Origin: Thermoanaerobaculales bacterium | GTDB taxonomy: Bacteria; Acidobacteriota; Thermoanaerobaculia; Thermoanaerobaculales; Sulfomarinibacteraceae | Reading direction: 5' to 3' | DNA: 31,951 nt | NCBI GenBank assembly: GCA_029932545.1 | Contig: JAOZPW010000005.1 | Span: 1-31,951, forward strand | Part shown: piece after piece, positions 29,937-31,951 of the stretch | Layout of the letters: each line of letters starts with the position of its first letter | How positions within the stretch are numbered: the stretch's first letter is position 1 | Position numbers and translations under genes: made by a program | Notes under the pieces: model-generated | Databases searched by the model: none | The model's input: only the letters and a program-made list of their open reading frames with translations | Told to the model about the DNA's origin: nothing

Positions 29937-30434
29937 ATGCCGTTACTGATGCTGATGCGCCATGGAAAAAGTAACTGGGACGGCTCGTGGACGACAGATC
30001 ATGAGCGCCCATTGGCCCCTCGAGGACAACGAGCTGCAACTCGGATGGGCCGGTTTCTGACCGACACCGGCCATCAACCGATGGTCGTTATCAGTTCTAC
30101 AGCCGAGCGGGCGGCGGCGACAGCCCATCTGGCAATAGAGAGCGGCCGATGGGACTGCAAGGTCACTCTCACACGACAACTGTACGACCAAGGCCCTGAA
30201 GGTGTCCTGGAAATCGTCCGGAATCTCGACTCAACGGTCAAAAGCACCCTGGTCGTCGGGCATAATCCAACTTGGACGGAGATTACCTCTCTGCTGGTCG
30301 GCGGCGCCAACCTACGGTTTCCCACGGCAGCGATCGCCTGCCTTGAGATCGAAGGCGGCTGGAGTGATGTCCGGCCATCAAACGCGATCCTTCGGTGGTT
30401 TGTCACACCTCACCTTTTGGAAACTCTCTCGTGA
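29937..30434 (+). CDS. SixA-type histidine phosphatase
   Basis: A ~165-residue branch-2 histidine phosphatase. The phosphoacceptor motif LMLMRHGKSNWDGSW is at the N-terminus, followed by DHERPLAPRGQRAATRMGRFL, VISSTAERAAATAHLA (corresponding to the SxxxRAxxTA motif) and VVGHNPTWTEITSLL with the second catalytic His. SixA in E. coli dephosphorylates phosphohistidine on a phosphotransfer protein. I chose ATG 29937, as the family starts 3-5 residues before RHG; ATG 29916 next to the heptamer array has a better ribosome binding site and would add seven residues. The next gene overlaps by 4 bases. Confidence 0.88.
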   Translation: MPLLMLMRHGKSNWDGSWTTDHERPLAPRGQRAATRMGRFLTDTGHQPMVVISSTAERAAATAHLAIESGRWDCKVTLTRQLYDQGPEGVLEIVRNLDSTVKSTLVVGHNPTWTEITSLLVGGANLRFPTAAIACLEIEGGWSDVRPSNAILRWFVTPHLLETLS

Positions 30435-31951
30435 TCTCGACCCCCGAAGTAACGCGGACCTCCAATCGAGCCGCCTGGGCTCTTTTGGTGTTGGTATGCA
30501 CAGCTTTCGTCGCCCACGCCCTCTATTACCTCTTTGTCCAGGACGATGCCTATATTTTCTTCCGGTATTCGGAGAACTGGATCAACGGCTGGGGCCCGGT
30601 GTGGAATCAGGGAGAACGGGTCGAGGGCTACACCAGTCCAGCATGGCTGGGTATTCTGACTCTCCTCCGTCTGGTGACCGGGTCATTCGAGCCTGGAGTC
30701 CATGTCATCTCCCTGGGTCTTGGAGTCGGAGTCCTGATCCTCCTCTTCATGCTTGCCGGGGCCATGGCCCGCGACGTCTGGGCTGGTCTTGCAGCTGTGC
30801 TCTTGATGGCCTCTGATCGGACATTCGCCCTGTGGTCAACTTCGGGCATGGAGACTCGGCTCTTCGGGTTTTTGGTATTGGGATCTGCCCTTCTGGTGTG
30901 GCGCAAGTTCCAAAATCGGATCTCCTTGGCTGAGGATTTCCTTCTCGGCCCGGCCCTGCTGCTGCTCTGTCTGACTCGCCCAGAGGGCTTCCTCTTCGCT
31001 GGACTGATGATCCTCTTTCTGCTGGTCACCCGTGCAACCGCCCTCCGTTCCCGGTGGGGTTTGTGGGGTCTGGCCCTGTGGGCGGCAGGGGTTGCAGTCC
31101 ATCTCTGGTGGCGTTGGAGCTATTACGGTGACCCTCTCCCCAATACCTTCTATGCGAAGGTCCCCGGGTTTGATTTTCACTCCGGGTTTTCCTTTGTTGC
31201 CGACTTCGCAACCTCGTTTCCCGTCTTCAGTCTGGCCGCAATTCTAGCTGTGATCTTTCACCTCGGAGTCGCCCTGGTCACAAGGGCCCCGACGTTCAAT
31301 TCCGCCCTCTCCACCATCATTGTGGTCTACTTGGGCTACGTCGTGGCCATCGGCGGCGGCTTTATGGAATTCCGAATGCTCGACGTCATCATGGCGCCGG
31401 CATCGGTGTTGATCGTCACTGCGATATGGCCGATCTTTCAAAAAATCACTCCCCGCATGGTCTCGGCTTCCGCCATAGCCGTTGTCATCATGGGAGCTGC
31501 GATTGCACTCAATGACGGAATGCAATTCGAGGACCGGCCCCACTCAGTGATGACACGAACCGAGATGTGGGAGGACAGCACGAAGGCCTGGATCCTGGTC
31601 GGACAGTTTTTCGGTCGATCGGCCCTACCCGGTGAGAGTCTAGCGACAACGGCAGCCGGGGCCATTCCCTACTTCTCGAAAATTCCCAGTCTGGACATGC
31701 TGGGGCTCAATGATCACTTCATCGCACACCTGCCCCACGCAGAGGGTGGTGGCGTCGGACATCGAAAAATGGCGCCGGAGACCTATCTCGCCCAGCACAA
31801 GATCACCTATGTCATCGGTCACCCCCGGCTCTACCTCCAACCCAAATTCGAGCGCCTTCAGCCAGGTGAATTTTTCGTGCGGATCGAGGACCCATCCGGG
31901 ATCATCTTCTTCCTGGCCGTGAGAACGATGGTTGACCGCGAGACCCTCATC
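30431..31951 (+). CDS. GT-C-type polytopic membrane glycosyltransferase (partial)
   Basis: An open frame of 507 codons starting at GTG 30431 (GTGA overlap with the SixA-like stop) and running off the window. There are roughly nine to ten hydrophobic helices. The first external loop reads LFVQDDAYIFFRYSENWINGWGPVWNQGERVEGYTSP, with the paired acidic residues typical of GT-C enzymes using polyprenyl-phosphate sugars. Further loops hold WSYYGDPLPNTFYAKV, and after the last helix a soluble part begins (ALPGESLATTAAGAIPYFSKIPSLDMLGLNDHFIA). Proteins with DDAYI-FRY and GERVEGYT are widespread and uncharacterised; AftB-like arabinofuranosyltransferases share this layout. Substrate unknown. Confidence 0.85.
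   Translation, partial: MISTPEVTRTSNRAAWALLVLVCTAFVAHALYYLFVQDDAYIFFRYSENWINGWGPVWNQGERVEGYTSPAWLGILTLLRLVTGSFEPGVHVISLGLGVGVLILLFMLAGAMARDVWAGLAAVLLMASDRTFALWSTSGMETRLFGFLVLGSALLVWRKFQNRISLAEDFLLGPALLLLCLTRPEGFLFAGLMILFLLVTRATALRSRWGLWGLALWAAGVAVHLWWRWSYYGDPLPNTFYAKVPGFDFHSGFSFVADFATSFPVFSLAAILAVIFHLGVALVTRAPTFNSALSTIIVVYLGYVVAIGGGFMEFRMLDVIMAPASVLIVTAIWPIFQKITPRMVSASAIAVVIMGAAIALNDGMQFEDRPHSVMTRTEMWEDSTKAWILVGQFFGRSALPGESLATTAAGAIPYFSKIPSLDMLGLNDHFIAHLPHAEGGGVGHRKMAPETYLAQHKITYVIGHPRLYLQPKFERLQPGEFFVRIEDPSGIIFFLAVRTMVDRETLI

Overview
The window reads as a fragment of a GC-rich, diderm (Gram-negative-type) bacterial chromosome. The evidence is LPS inner-core heptose genes, a PilB-PilT-PilC-PilS-PilR type IV pilus operon, MEP-pathway isoprenoid genes and a lipoprotein with a lipobox. 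A tRNA-Sec gene indicates a selenocysteine-using lineage. Intergenic spacers are rich in 7-bp tandem repeats. The gene content and style would fit Acidobacteriota or a neighbouring deep lineage, but that placement is inference and needs marker-gene phylogeny.

Layout. (1) 1-8847, minus strand: a translation-centred region. In transcription order it holds rplM-rpsI-rpsB-tsf, then pyrH-frr-ispD-ispF-rlmB, then tRNA-Thr(UGU)-Tyr-Gly-Thr(GGU) and the first codons of tuf, which is the same order as the classic thrU-tyrU-glyT-thrT-tufB cluster of E. coli. A consensus-like promoter precedes rplM, a terminator-like hairpin lies between rpsB and tsf, and an intrinsic terminator follows tsf. The tsf-pyrH spacer has been invaded by a hicBA-type toxin-antitoxin pair bracketed by directly repeated CAG-phased sequence. 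(2) 487-1426: a gene-free stretch holding a ~700-bp composite inverted repeat with nested hairpins. (3) 8920-9492: an unrecognised minus-strand gene. (4) 9775-12316, plus: hldA-hldC-heptosyltransferase, making ADP-heptose and transferring it to LPS. (5) 12476-20153, plus: pilB-pilT-pilC-pilS-pilR and a DUF192 lipoprotein; the pilC-to-lipoprotein genes overlap at their ends. (6) 20301-21545, minus: an FmdB-type zinc ribbon, a DUF4388 protein and tRNA-Sec. (7) 21613-23241, plus: tRNA-Ala with terminator, then an ECF sigma, a zinc anti-sigma factor and a YbjQ protein in overlapping order. (8) 23250-25202, minus: an exported protein of unknown role and a membrane-anchored sulfatase-like hydrolase. 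(9) 25288-31951: a surface-polysaccharide region with a GT4 glycosyltransferase, a 60-residue helical protein, a Gfo/Idh oxidoreductase-acyltransferase-aminotransferase trio for an amino-sugar nucleotide, a SixA-type phosphatase and a GT-C-type membrane glycosyltransferase that runs off the end.

Most genes are ordinary. The unusual signals are in the spacers. At least eight 7-bp-period arrays with several different unit sequences occur; one is translated as the signal peptide of a lipoprotein, two bracket ispD in inverted orientation, and others form stem-loops at gene ends. There is also the two-armed inverted element at 653-1355, whose arms encode similar peptide frames, and the repeat-bracketed hicBA cassette. 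I saw no CRISPR array, prophage or intact insertion sequence.
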